Shown here: positions 25,501-37,032 of the stretch, in pieces
Layout: the number at the start of each line of letters is the position of its first letter
How positions within the stretch are numbered: the first letter of the stretch is position 1
NCBI GenBank assembly: GCA_030686995.1
Contig: CM060691.1
Coordinates: 91,075,055-91,139,054, forward strand
DNA from: Artemisia argyi
Taxonomy: Eukaryota > Streptophyta > Magnoliopsida > Asterales > Asteraceae
DNA: 64,000 nt
Reading direction: 5' to 3'
The notes under the pieces: model-generated
Seen by the model: the letters and a program-made list of their open reading frames with translations, nothing else
Databases searched by the model: none
What the model was told of the DNA's origin: nothing
Made by a program: the position numbers and the translations under genes

Positions 25501-26183
25501 TTTACTGTTCATTTGCTATTTTTTATAATACAATTAGTTTAATTAGAAATTAATAAGTAATTAGATTAATAATTAGTTAATTAGTTTAAAAATACATAAA
25601 ATAAACTTTTTATAATTTTTTAGGATTCCTATGATGGTTAATTAGATTTATAAAATTTTTCTTAATTTTCTAAGCCTTTTTAGTATTTTCAGTAATTCTA
25701 ATTAATTTAATTAGTAATAAATAGATAATTAGTAATTAATTAATAATAAATAATTTAATAGTGTAAAAATAGTTTTTAATTTTCTTAAAATTTTCTTTAA
25801 TTAATAGGATTGTAAAAATACCAATTTTACACTTTTAACCCTCCCAGTCCATCATTTGTACTTTTTGTTTTGTTCGTCTGTATACGTTTTTTAATTAAAA
25901 CGTACGTTTTTAGGTTTTAGCTCAAATATTCGTAATCCAAATTCCCGTTATCAATCACATAGCTTTCCTAAGCTATATTTGTTAATAATTTCCAAATAAT
26001 TTTGATCATAACCCTTTTCTGTGAATAATTACCCGATCACTAATACGCTAAAGTTACAATTCACACTTCAACGGGACTTAACGACCTGGTGATACCTTAT
26101 ATTACCCGGAGCATTGACCTAGGCTATTTGAATTTGTTGACCATTATTTGGTCAATATAAGTTAGGTGGTTTAGCATCAATCA
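22596..26183 (+). repeat. Ath-2 3' LTR (3588 bp)
   Basis: Matches the 5' LTR with few substitutions and short indels. It keeps a roughly 160 bp AT-rich segment (about 25655-25815) deleted from the 5' LTR. Ends GCATCAATCA, then the target duplication GTTCT at 26184-26188. Confidence 0.93.
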
Positions 26184-29100
26184 GTTCTCAAGTCGTGAAA
26201 GGTGATCAGCAGCAAGATTCTCAACTCCTTTCTTGTCTCGTATTTCGACATTAAATTCTTGGAGCAAAAGAACCCACCGCATTAAGCGTGGCTTAGCTTC
26301 TTGCTTTGCCATTAAGTACTTTAGGGCTGAGTGGTCCGTATACACTATGCATTTTTTAAGAAGCAAATAAGACCTAAATTTCTCAAAAGCATAGACAACC
26401 GCTAACATTTCCTTTTCGGTAGTTGTGTAGTGATGTTAGGCGTCATTCATGGTCTTGCTTGCATAGTGTATCGGTTGAAAATACTTGTTCTTACGTTGCC
26501 CCAGAACTGCACCAATGGCATAATCACTTGCATCACACATTAGCTCAAATGGTAAGTTCCAATCGGGGGCAACTAAGATTTGTGCCTCCGTTAACTTCTT
26601 CTTTAAAACATTAAATGCATCGATGCATTCATTCGCGAAGTTAAACGGAGCATCTTTCTCTAAAAGGTGGGTCAGAGGCCAGCCTATTTTGGAGAAATCG
26701 TGAATAAAACGTCGGTAAAAGCCAGCATGACCAAGGAAACTTCGGATTCCTTTGACGGTAGTCGGGTGAGGTAACTTAGCAATAACATCGACTTTTGCAC
26801 GATCCACCTCAATCCCAGATTTGGATATCTTATGGCCGAGGACTATACCCTCTTTAACCATGAAGTGGCACTTCTCCCAATTTAGAACTAAATTAGTGTA
26901 CTCACACCGAATTAGCATACTTTCCAAATGGGAGAGGCAAGAGTCGAAAGAATTTCCATAGACGGAGAAATCGTCCATGAACACTTCCATGGTTTTTTCA
27001 ATCATATCGGAGAAAATGGCCATTATACACCGTTGAAACGTGCCTGGAGCGTTACATAAGCCAAAGGGCATTCTACGATAGGCAAACGTTCCATACGGGC
27101 AAGTAAAAGTGGTATTTTCTTGATCCTGGGGATCAATGGGAATTTGAAAGTACCCAGAAAAGCCATCCAGAAAACAATAGAACTTATTTCCCGCTAAACG
27201 TTCAAGCATTTGGTCCATAAAAGGGAGCGGGAAATGGTCTTTACGTGTCGCATCATTCAACTTACGGTAGTCGATACAAACTCTCTATCCGGTCACAAGT
27301 CGAGTCGATATAAGCTCATTATCGTCATTCTTCACAACAGTGATTCCGCCCTTCTTTGGCACACAATGAACCGGGCTAACCCATGAACTATCCGAGATCG
27401 GATAAATCATTCCAGCGTCAAGGAGTTTAATAACTTCCTTTTTGATCACTTCGTGGATTTGTGGATTAACCTGTCGTTGTTGCTGGACGGAAGCTTTGTG
27501 ATTTTCTTCAAGTAGAATCTTATGAGTACAAAATCGAGGGTCGATTCCTTTAATGTCGGATATTTGCCAAGCAATAGTTCTTTTATGCTTCCGAAGCACA
27601 TCTAAGAGTCGTGTCTTCTCCTCATCTTTAAGGCCTTTTGATATTATAACCGGTAATTTATCATTTTTTTTCCAAGTATGCGTATTCGAGATGAGGAGGC
27701 AAATCCTTGAGCTCGAGCTCCGGAGGATTCTCTATTGACGGCTTAACTTCTTTTACGTCTGCCATTTTTAAGTCTACCAGAGGGGAAGAAACAATTAGTT
27801 TTTCATTTAACCATTTTTCAATTAATAAAATGTCCCCCTCCGGATCAAAGTTATTATTATCAATTTCCGGTGAAAATGATTCATTTGAAATACAAGCATT
27901 GATTTCTTCCCAAGCGAGATCACTTCCTTCAAACGGAGTGAGGGAAGGGGAAGAATCGGAGATGATTGGTTCAAAAGAAGGAGTGGGATTGCCACTCGAA
28001 GCATTGTCGGTGAAACCAAGAAATTCTTGAGCATACTCCTCCGTTAGTTCATCAATAACATCAATACGGTTGACGGAAGAAACATCGTAATCGGAGGAGT
28101 ATCTCACGGTTTGATCAAGGTTAAAAGTGACGGCTTCATTTCCAACACGTAAAGTAATCTCCTCATCATAAACATCAATTAAGGCACGACCGGTCCGTAG
28201 GAATCCTCTCTCAAGAATGAGAGGAACCCGTGGATCGGCATCGAAATCAACAACCACAAAATCCGCACGGAAATGAAATTTCCCAACATTGACAAAAATA
28301 TCCTCAGCTATGCCAATTGGACGGGCGTAGATCGGTCGGCAAGCTCGAGGGTCATAAGCGTCGGTGTCAAGTTAGGAAGAGACAACTTTTTCCATATCGA
28401 CAATGGCATAAGGTTAATGCTAGCACCAAGATCGGCCAAGGCGAAGCATTGAATCATACCCGGAAAATTGCACGGTATAAGAAACTTGCCAGGGTCTTCA
28501 AGCTTTTCGGGTAGCTTTTTAAGAAGAACCGCTGAGCAATTCTCGTTCATTTGAGTCCTTGACATTTCAAAAAGCTTTTCTTTATTATTTAAAACACCTT
28601 TTAGCATCGAAGCAAATTTGGGCATCAAAAGTATAGCATCCGCGAGACTTATATCAAAGTGTAATTCTTGAAAAATCTGATAAAATTTCTCCATTTGGTT
28701 TTTATCCTTCTCGCGGTGCTTTTGTTCGTTTAAGCGTGACAGATATGGCAACTTTGTTTTAACTGGTGTTTCATTTTCATTATCATTAACAACCTTTTCC
28801 TTTCCTTTAGACGTCGGGACCACCGGAGGTTGGATGTCTTCGGTCCTTCCATTATTAATAGGAATTTCCGTATCCGTTGTCACCTCGGGTTCACGAGTGA
28901 CTACCTTGGGGGGTAGAGAAGAAGAGGTAGTCGGAGCCATCGGTCCATCATAAGTGACACCACTCCTTGTTATGATCGCTTTTGCATCGCCCCTCGGGTT
29001 AGCGATCGTGTTGCTTGGCAACGTTCCAGAGCCCGTGGGTCGATAATTTAAACGCTTGTTAATATCATTGATTTGAGTTGCAAACAATCTTGTTGTTTCA

Positions 29101-29254
29101 TCTTGTTTAGCAATTAAAGCTTGTTGACCTTGAATCAATTGTTTAATCAACTCTTTCGTGGGCGACGGATTTGGAATAGCAGCTTGATTTTGATTATTGA
29201 AACTTTGCCCACGGTTTTGAAAATTGCCTTGTTCTGATTCCCATGATTATTATT
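26184..29254 (-). pseudogene. Ath-1 protease, reverse transcriptase and RNase H (5' and middle pol)
   Basis: Minus strand. Protease block [12 protein letters not shown] lies in 28308-29150, continued in another frame in 27661-28257 (DFDADPRVPLIL). RT lies in 27599-26436 ([29 protein letters not shown]). RNase H follows ([21 protein letters not shown]). Breaks: frameshifts near 29200, 28300 and 27640; a Trp-to-TAG change at 27285-27287 just before the RVCIDYRKL block; a Gln-to-TAA change at 26436-26438. Ath-2 sits just after LSRLEN. The protein is close to the Ath-2 product throughout, so both belong to one Athila group. Confidence 0.88.
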
Positions 29255-30598
29255 CTAAAAATTCCCATTGTTTTGAAAATTGTTCCCTTGAGGCGGGCCT
29301 TGGTGGAAATTTCCCCGGTTTTGATTTTGAAAATTCTGATTTTGTCCTTGAAAACCATTATTTCCACGGTTGTGATTTTGATTGTTATTGAATTGATGAT
29401 TACGGTTTTGCACATTGTTATTCTGATTCACTTGATTAGGTTGATTAAACCCGGGTGGTCCAAGGTAATTGCTAGAACGATAGCTGAGGAGATTACGGTC
29501 TCCTTGAGGTTGTGGGTAACCGTTGCCACCCATATTCGCAGCATACACGTTCTCTTGAGCAAAGCCACCGAAGGCTGGGCATTCAAGGTATGAATGTGGA
29601 CCACCACAAGTTTCACAAACGATATTGACCATATTAACTTGTGTGTTCTTGACCTGATTCGGCATCATTTGGTACATTCTTAGCATAGCCGTCGACAAAT
29701 CATCAAGTTTCTTATTCATGACGACTAGCTCGGGGTTAGAAGAAGAAGAGTTTAGAGTCGCAGTCGATCTTATTGGCTCATTCCTCTCGGCTGAGGAATC
29801 CCAATAGTTGTAATGGGCCGTCATATTCTCGATTAGCTCGTAACAATCCTCAGGACGACGTTTCATGAAAGTACCACCAGCTGCAGCATTGATCGTGTCC
29901 CTATGTCGTAAAGTCAATCCATTATAAAACGTATCAATTATTGTGACGAGAAGCATATTATGATTCAGACAATGATCAATGGCAAGCTTGTAACGTTCCC
30001 AAGCCTCTAACAAAGACTCATCGGGGAGTTGTCGAAAATTGCTAATATCATTCCTCAACTTCGTCACCATCGATGGTGGAAAATACTTTGCCAGGAACTT
30101 GGAAACCATTTCATTGAAAGTATGAATCGAGTTCCTGGGAAGGCGATCAAACCACGCGGTGGCATGATGCGTTAGAGAACAGGGGAAGAGAGAGAGACGG
30201 AGGGCGTCATCGGAGACCCCATTTTGCTTCATATTTTGGGTGACGGTTAGAAACTTATCGAGATGCTTATTTGCATCGTCACCCGGTAGTCCGTGAAATT
30301 GGCACGAATTTTGGACTTGTTGTATCATGTGGTGCTTAAGTCCAAAATCCGTGGCCACAATATTTAGAGGGGCAATCGGGCCACCTCTACCATGCAGCGT
30401 GGGTTGGCACAGCTCCTCCATCGTTCGGAGATCGGGAGCCGGCATGTGTTGGTTTTCATCACCACCCACCGGAGGGTGTTGATTATTCGGATCCATTTCC
30501 TCAATGTTAAGGAAATGGACACGGTGTGTGTGTCGTATTACCCTTTCGGGATTTGACAAAGGTGATATAAGACTCTCAAAAGAAGAGCGGGTGTGCAT
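29255..30598 (-). pseudogene. Ath-1 gag (447 codons open)
   Basis: Begins MHTRSSFESL at 30598, about 500 bases after the PBS. The gag capsid domain is in the first 240 residues (LSLFPCSLTHHATAWFDRL, FPPSMVTKLRNDISNF). The zinc knuckle CETCGGPHSYLEC is near residue 335. An Asn/Gln/Phe-rich tail follows. The frame is lost at about 29255, where it should run on into protease. In a live element it would form the particle shell. Confidence 0.85.
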
Positions 30599-30933
30599 AC
30601 ACCAAAAGCAAAATCAAAAAGAAAAGAAAAAGGAAAAGGAAAATCTTTTTGTTTTTATTTATTTTTCACAAAAACTTTTTTTTTCTTTGGTTTTTCTTTT
30701 CTTAAAACGTAATGTTAATCGAAAACCGTTTCTTTCAAAACCACGCGCGACGGGACGGGAGAGAAGAATGGATCTCTCTTCAGCTAGCAATTTAATTTCT
30801 TAGCTATCCGTATTTCCCGCTTATTCGGTTGTAGTAATTGAAATAGTCCGATAAACAACTAAATTACGTTTTCGTTATATTGTGAGACTTTTTTGGTTTA
30901 CAACGCCCTTCCTTTCGGTCGAGTAGAGGCTGT

Positions 30934-30936
<3 letters not shown>

Positions 30937-30971
<35 letters not shown>
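30937..30971 (-). repeat. 35-base T run (A run in Ath-1 sense) in the Ath-1 leader
   Basis: Uninterrupted T on the + strand between PBS and gag. Ath-2 has an A-rich tract at the same relative place, so this may be an ancestral leader feature that expanded. Confidence 0.8.
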
Positions 30972-30972
<1 letters not shown>

Positions 30973-31101
30973 GTATTTTGTAAACACTTTAGGAAAAGTG
31001 TTTTGAATTTTTCAATTTTTATAGAAATATATATACAAAGTAGAGGAAGGCTTAACAAAACACGATTTTTCAAAACGTTATTCAAAAATTCACTTCGACC
31101 T

Positions 31102-31119
31102 TCCCCGGCAGCGGCACCA
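31102..31119 (-). other. Ath-1 primer binding site (tRNA-Asp type)
   Basis: The minus strand reads TGGTGCCGCTGCCGGGGA, one change from the Ath-2 PBS, 5 bases inside the 5' LTR. Confidence 0.85.
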
Positions 31120-31124
31120 AAAAT

Positions 31125-33729
31125 TAATTCGTGTGAAAACCAATTATATAATATATTAAAATACGGATCACCCGAGTCGTTTCCCAACGAAGGCGAATGG
31201 AATCGAGAATATCGATTCGTGAAACCGTGAATTGAAAAGTGAGAAAATGAAAATAGCAATCAATATATTCAAGTAATCACAAACAACTAAGAAATATGCA
31301 AAGAGTACAAGCTAATTATGCACCAAAGTGAAAAATGTAAAAACGGAAATACAACCGCAAAATTTAAAACGTAACGTTTATTAAAAAATGATCCTACAAA
31401 CTTGAAAATATTTTCTAAAAATCTTAAACTAATAAAAAGAATTTTAAGAAAAAGAAAAATATTTTTTTGACTTTTTATTTATTTTCTATGAATTAAAATT
31501 GATTTTTGGAATTTAAATTGAATTAAAAATAAGGAAAAATAGAAAAATAAAGTGGAAAAATGAAAATTAAATTCTAAAAATTCTAAAATATTATAAAAGA
31601 ATTTCTAAAAATATTTTTGTATTTTTCACAACCTTTTCTGTATTTTTATGGATTTTTGGTATTTAAAAATGATTTAAAAATTGAATAAAATCAAAAGAAA
31701 ATAAGAAAAATAGTAAAAAGCCTCAGAAAAATCTGGAAAAATTCCAGAAAATCTAAAATATTAAAATAAACACAGAGAAATTTTTTTGAGTGAAATAGAA
31801 TTGTTTAAGTGCTTATTTATGAAAAACTGCTTATCACAAGTGCTTATTTATAAGCACTTGTGATAAAATCTATTTGAAACTTGAAACTTAAGATAGAAAT
31901 GATGCAATGAACTCAGTTAAGCAAGATATGATCAAGATATAGAACAATAATCCACAGATGCTCAATTTAATAGCAATAAGCTCAATATAAGCACACAGAT
32001 ATGAGCAGAACAAGCATAAGCATTAACAGTAATGAAATGATGATGCACAACAATTATTATACTCAAATACAACTCAGAAGAACAGTCATTAAGCAAATTT
32101 AGTCTAAACAATTTAATTGCAGGCCGAAAAATATTAGCAGACCTCTGTATCAACACAGCTAAATCACTAGCTCAAAAAGCACTTCAAGAAGGTATAAAAT
32201 TCCAAGCAAATGTGGGTAAACACTAACCTATACTACTAAGATTACAAATCAACAATTCAATAATACCTACAAACTATTTAGAATACCTAAAATGTCCTAA
32301 TATCAGCAGACTATGAACTGGTTTAAACAAAGCAACAGTTGACTTTTTATGACTTTTATCTAAATGACTTAATCCACTTTTAAGCTGCTAATTCTACTTT
32401 AATATATTGTTTTAAGCTAAGTCTACACTAGAATAAGCTACTAAGATCAGTTATGCAATTACCACTTACACTTACTCTAACTGTTTCCAATTTGCTTTAC
32501 TGCTAATGAAAATGGAAAACTAGGTTGACTATAAGTTTAACTCCTACTGTTTAATTGAGGTTTTACTAACTCTACACTAGACTAATCTTATTTGTGCTCA
32601 AATAATAGAACTCAAACAACAATCAACACTCTTTAAATGACAGATCCAAACACTAAATTTGTGACTGATAAGATGCTATCAGTGAAACAGATATCAATCA
32701 GATTCAAACAGCTCCAAACACACACTCAGAATCTCAATATCTCAAAATGACAAAAGATCATGAATCACCAAACTACACAGATTATGCAATCAAGCAACAC
32801 AGATCTGAGGTCATCCAAAATTAACACTATCAGTATCCAATTTCCACTTAATAGTTGAACAGATACAAGCTATTATAGCCCTTGGATCAAAATCAGTGAT
32901 GTGGCCTACCCAATCAATCCTTGCCATCTGTCCCAAGCGTGTGCATATACTCTCTGACATGTGACTCAGCAGAATCCGAGTATACTGACGTGTTCCAACC
33001 AATCTCTTGCTGCCAAGTGTCCCATGTAGATACTAATACTCTCTCTGACACATGCTTAATCACGTGATATAAGCTTCTAGATGCTCAAATTATGAGCTAA
33101 TCATGGTTGAGTGAAAGGGGTGTGAGCCAATTGAGAATTATGGTGAGCTAGGGTTCATGTTTGAGGAATGGTGTTCTGGGAATATTGGGGGAAATGGGAA
33201 AAAGGCTCGATTGTTTTATTTATTTTTTATTTGACCCGTTTAAATGACCCTTTGACCTGTTGACCATAACATGGACTAAAAATGGGCTTTTGGATTTAAT
33301 TGAGAAATTGGGCTTAAGTGATGTTTTTGGACCAGGCTTGTTCACATTTAATTTCATATGTAGTATTATGAAATTGCAAGGACCAATTTTTTATTTTATG
33401 AAACTTTGAGGACCCAATGTGTAAAATTCTGAAACTTCAAGGGCTGAATTTGACTTTCTTCAAAAGTGTAATCCAAGGACCATTTTTGCCAATTCTGAAT
33501 AGATGAAGGACTGAAGTTGACTTGTAGATCCCGGCTTTGAATTTTTGACCATCTTCCACTCTCGTGCCCGTTTTTCTGGTTTTCGTTTGATTTTCCGTCT
33601 TTTTGTGATAAATCCGTTCCTGCATGTTCACAACATAAAAACACATGTTTTCTTGGCATTTGTTAGCTCAATTAGTCATTTTGGGTCGGTATTTGGCCAT
33701 GAAAATGATGAGTGAATAAGCACTCACCA
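31125..33729 (-). repeat. Ath-1 5' LTR (2605 bp, internally deleted)
   Basis: Matches 4894-8463 end to end except for a deletion at 32872-32878. There the 7-base word ATTATAG occurs once, whereas it flanks the missing 941-bp segment in the other LTR (6663-6669 and 7604-7610). The hairpin copy is at 31831-31866. Target duplication TGATG follows at 33730-33734. Confidence 0.88.
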
Positions 33730-33734
33730 TGATG

Positions 33735-34607
33735 CTTAACTTAACATCTCTTCACCTATCCAAGATTTCCTTAACCTTACTACCTCAACACCATCCTCAA
33801 CACCTTGCAATACCAATGTGATCACTATTCAAGATTTGCTTAATCTTGCTACTCCAACACCCTCTTCACCACATTGCAACACCAACATAGCCACTATTCC
33901 ACCACCAACTAGACCTTCAAGTGAGTCAACATCACCTTCTCAACAAGCTCAAACATCAAAAACTCCATCACCTCAATCACCAACACTTACACCAATAGAA
34001 CTTTTCCATACACCACCAACATCACCACTACCCTATTTGGAAACATTAGAAGACCTATCTCCTAAATCATCAAGTCCTCCATCCTTGTCACTTTTTGACA
34101 CCATTGCTCAAATGGAAACCCAACAACAACCTAGTGAGCAATTAGATGATGAACTCCATCAACCATCACTAGTAGAACGGATGGATTACCGTTATGCTAG
34201 ACCATCAATTTTTCCAAATGATCAAGGTAATACACACCTACAATCATTTGTATTTCACCCCATTTACAAAGACCTTCATGGTAATCCTTCCGGAGAACCA
34301 AGCTTCCGCCACTTTGTTCAACAACAAGAACAACCACCACCACAACAACAACCACCATCACAAGAACATTCCCAACACCTTGAATCTCTACTTTCTTATT
34401 ATAAGAAAATAGAAGCATCCATATGGGAAAAACCTCCAAACCTTAATGAGGAAATGAACACTCATTTAAGCCACCTACATGCCTTCAAACGTATGGTTGA
34501 CTCTCAAATCAACCATTTTATGGATTTCCATACAGCATTACACTCAACTAGTGAAGGAAGCATAAACACCTCTCAACCATCCACATTTTCTCCTTCAAGT
34601 TCAAACC
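33735..34607 (+). pseudogene. Sire-1 accessory ORF2, part 2 (Pro/Ser/Thr/Gln-rich middle)
   Basis: Continues part 1 in phase across Ath-1. It begins with an in-frame TAA (33737-33739), then stays open to 34607. Two related repeats occur near the start (IQDFLNLTTSTPSST and IQDLLNLATPTPSSP). A low-complexity Pro/Ser/Thr/Gln region follows. A more structured segment from about 34380 includes LESLLSYYKKIEASIWEK and a helix with HAFKRMVDSQINHFMDFH. The Cop-1 LTR begins at 34608, cutting a codon after its first base; the frame resumes in phase at 34944. Confidence 0.65.
34603..34607. repeat. Cop-1 target duplication, left copy (AAACC)
   Basis: AAACC also follows both LTR copies, at 34939-34943 and 44858-44862. 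Deleting the LTR plus one AAACC restores the ORF2 frame. Confidence 0.85.
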
Positions 34608-34938
34608 TGTTAGGATTAAAAGTGACGATCATTATTGAGTCAAATAGTTAGTTAAATATATTCATGTAATAGTTAGTAAAATGCTAGTTCATTAAGTTTA
34701 AGTAAAAGCCTTAATGGCTTGGCCCAAAAGAAGGCCCATGAGAAAGCCCATGGTGGCTTATGTAAAAGTATAAATACCCCTCCTAAGCTTGTTAGGATGG
34801 GTGGGAGTTCATGTTTATTCAAGGTTTATTTTACACATAGTGCTCTCCACCTCTCTCTCTCTACTTTCTCTCTCTAGCTCTTCCATCTCTCTCTAACATC
34901 ATATTCTTAAGTGATAAAGCTAGATCTACGGTCCAACA
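34608..34938 (+). repeat. Cop-1 LTR, left copy (331 bp)
   Basis: Starts TGTTAGGATTAAAAGTGACG and ends GATCTACGGTCCAACA. A TATA box (GTATAAATACCCC) is at 34769-34776, followed by CT-rich repeats (34850-34890). Matches 44527-44857 almost exactly; homologous to the Cop-2 LTR. Confidence 0.85.
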
Positions 34939-34943
34939 AAACC

Positions 34944-35185
34944 ATCCACCACCAACAAATCAAACCTCTCTTCCACCATCATTTCCCCGCCATGATTGCG
35001 GACATTGCGAAAGAACCGCTCACATTAGTGAAAGGTGTCGAACGGAAATTCGCGAGTTATCCGAAGAAATGAGGTTTATACTAAACCACATTTTGGCCAT
35101 CTACAATCCTTGTCTCACCCACCTCAACTTTAGAGTCTCCAAAATGAAACAAAATCATTTCTTTTCGAAAATGTTTCCCCTTTAA
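34944..35185 (+). pseudogene. Sire-1 accessory ORF2, part 3 (zinc knuckle and C-terminus), duplicated copy
   Basis: In phase with part 2 after removing the LTR and one AAACC. It contains a zinc knuckle of exact CX2CX4HX4C spacing (CGHCERTAHISERC). A helical segment follows (TEIRELSEEMRFILNHIL), then a basic C-terminus ending at TAA 35183-35185. The knuckle suggests nucleic-acid binding, as in gag nucleocapsids (family knowledge); with the proline-rich body it may be a gag-like accessory protein. The original copy is at 44863-45104. Confidence 0.65.
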
Positions 35186-35628
35186 ACCAACAAACCAAAA
35201 CCGTGTCACCTTCTCAACCTTCAAAATAAAGCCCGCTACAACCTCCAACACACATTTTCATCCTTAAACAACCTTAGCCTTGTTTTTGGAAAATGTTTCT
35301 CATTAAGGAAAATGATGATTTCCTTGTAGCATTTTATGTTCTTAGTTTATTTTTAGTTTTTCTTTATTTTTAAGAAGTAGGATGTTGTCGTCCTAATTTC
35401 TTGTCTTTGACTTTCTAAGAGTCAAAATTTTACATGAAATGAATTTCATTCTACTACAAGGTTTGCATTGTTTGTTGACAATTTAGGTATAATGAGTAAA
35501 CTATACCTCGCTATGGTAGCATACATATATCTTGTGTTTTAGAAACTAACATTTCTTTTTGTAGGATCATTATCCATGTTTTCTTTCCTTGATACTCCAT
35601 TTAGGGGAGTAATATTTAAGGGGGAGCA
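35186..35628 (+). other. Sire-1 3' internal non-coding region and PPT (duplicated copy)
   Basis: Ends in two purine tracts: TTTAGGGGAGTAA (about 35600) and TTTAAGGGGGAGCA, the latter touching the LTR start at 35629. Original copy 45105-45547. Confidence 0.65.
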
Positions 35629-36324
35629 TGAGTATTGCATTATTCCGCTTCGCAACTCTTAGTTGAATAAGCAGTTGACGTTGCTAAAAGCTATTGGCAA
35701 ATGAAATTCTTGATGAGCTTTTTAAGGACATTAATATTGCACATTAATACATTATATGTAACTGATATGTTTTAAATGGACAATGGATTAACCGTGCCTA
35801 AGCCCTCCTAATAGATATATATCGTAGTAGTTTACTATAGTTTCTCTTATGTACTAATTGTGCCTATGTACCAACTCGTATACTTATGCATTTTTATGTA
35901 CATGGAAGCGTATGCTGGGACATCCTTGAGATTAACGGGGACCAACTTATGATCTTGCTATTTTGGCATCAAGTATAGTGTTAATACAAATATCGCCTAA
36001 AAACGTTATTTATATTTTACGATCTTTGCTAAGTTTTGTTAATGACAAAGTATGAACTTTAGCTAATAGTAAATCATCACTTTAGTGTTTAAGTCTTGTT
36101 TAACTAAGGTTTACATTTCCTTTTAAACAAAACATTGTTTTTATTTCTTTAATTAGAAAGTGTCTTGTCATATCATACATTTATGGCAAGCTTGTGTATT
36201 TGACTTGCCATAACATCTTACACATTTTTGGAAGCTTTCCAAATTGGATTTAATGTGTTTGACTAGTTGTTGTTGATGTGACTTTGGTTGGTTTGAATGA
36301 TTTACTGCAAAACCTACTGCAAGC

Positions 36325-36385
36325 CTGGCGGAACCCTGGGGGTACACCGACGGAACCCATCTGAGGGTTCCGCCGTATCCGCCAG
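36325..36385 (+). promoter_or_regulatory. Sire-1 LTR palindromic module (duplicate copy) with TATA box at 36404
   Basis: CTGGCGGAACCC and GACGGAACCC face GGGTTCCGCC and TCCGCCAG, giving a near-perfect long hairpin. TATAAATA follows 18 bases downstream. Original copy 46244-46304. Confidence 0.7.
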
Positions 36386-36612
36386 ACCTCCTGTTTGTTT
36401 TGCTATAAATACCAAGCCACTTGTTTGTTTTTAGTTATCACTTTAGGACATATATTTTCATATACTCTCTCAACTAACTCAGTAACATTTGACTTGTGTG
36501 ATCCTCTTATGTAGCAAGGGACTTCACAAGCTCATCCAAGAAGTTACAAGTTTCAACTCTTAAGTTGCAAGACTTGTTAGCTTTGTTATGTATAAGCTTT
36601 GGTAGTTTATAC

Positions 36613-36923
36613 TAGGGATGAGCACGGTACCGGTACCGTACCGAATTAGTCGTACCGAATTTTTCCCGAGCATAAATTAGGGTACCGGTACCGTACCGAA
36701 CGGGATTCGGGTATCGGTACCGGTACCGGTACCGGGAAATCGGGATTTTCCCTTTTTTTTCGGGAATTTCCCGATTTGGTACCGGTACCGTACCGAATTA
36801 GTGGTACCGAATTTTTTTCCTCCTTATTTCGTAGTACCGGTACCATACCGTATATCGGGATCGGTACCGTTTCGGTACGGTACCGGTACGGTTCCGGTAT
36901 TCGGTACGAAATGCTCATCCCTA
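36613..36923. mobile_element. hAT-type MITE (311 bp), copy in the duplicated segment
   Basis: Terminal inverted repeats TAGGGATGAGCA / TGCTCATCCCTA are flanked by an exact 8-bp target duplication GTTTATAC (36605-36612 and 36924-36931). The interior is built of GGTACC/CGGTACCG palindromic words plus AAATCGGGATTTTCCC-type inverted blocks. Because both copies of the 2.4 kb duplication carry it, it inserted first. Confidence 0.88.
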
Positions 36924-37032
36924 GTTTATACTTCATTTGTATCGTGTGTGTAGAAGTGATCGGTTAGTATTTTAGGCCTCAAAATAAATAGTGTGTCGGG
37001 AGTTGTTGTACCCTTGTAAAAGAACTAACGGG

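Larger units (their letters stand above)
11941..26183 (+). mobile_element. Ath-2: Athila-lineage Ty3/gypsy retrotransposon nested in Ath-1 pol
   Basis: Complete from LTR to LTR: 5' LTR 11941-15365, PBS 15371-15388, gag-pol 15929-21720, PPT 22584-22595, 3' LTR 22596-26183. The target duplication is GTTCT (26184-26188); the left copy reads GTCT (11937-11940), one base lost. Removing Ath-2 rejoins the Ath-1 RNase H/integrase junction. It is younger than Ath-1: most of pol is one 1237-codon frame. It is still defective (three in-frame stops around gag and one frameshift in integrase). Confidence 0.93.
4894..33729 (-). mobile_element. Ath-1: Athila-lineage Ty3/gypsy retrotransposon, minus strand, interrupted by Ath-2
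   Basis: In the element's own direction: 5' LTR 33729-31125, tRNA-Asp-type PBS 31119-31102, gag 30598-29255, PR/RT/RNase H 29254-26184, then Ath-2, integrase 11940-10557, a 2 kb 3' untranslated stretch, PPT 8477-8464 and 3' LTR 8463-4894. LTRs start TGGTGAGTGC and end CACACGAATTA, an unusual end without the canonical CA. The protein set (gag start MHTRSS, RT block with FMDD, integrase) is that of the Athila lineage. Several stops and frameshifts make it non-functional, and it is clearly older than Ath-2 inside it. Confidence 0.88.

Noticed and set aside
36646..36936. Open frames of about 95 codons on both strands
   Set aside because: They come from the palindromic GGTACC repeats of the hAT MITE.
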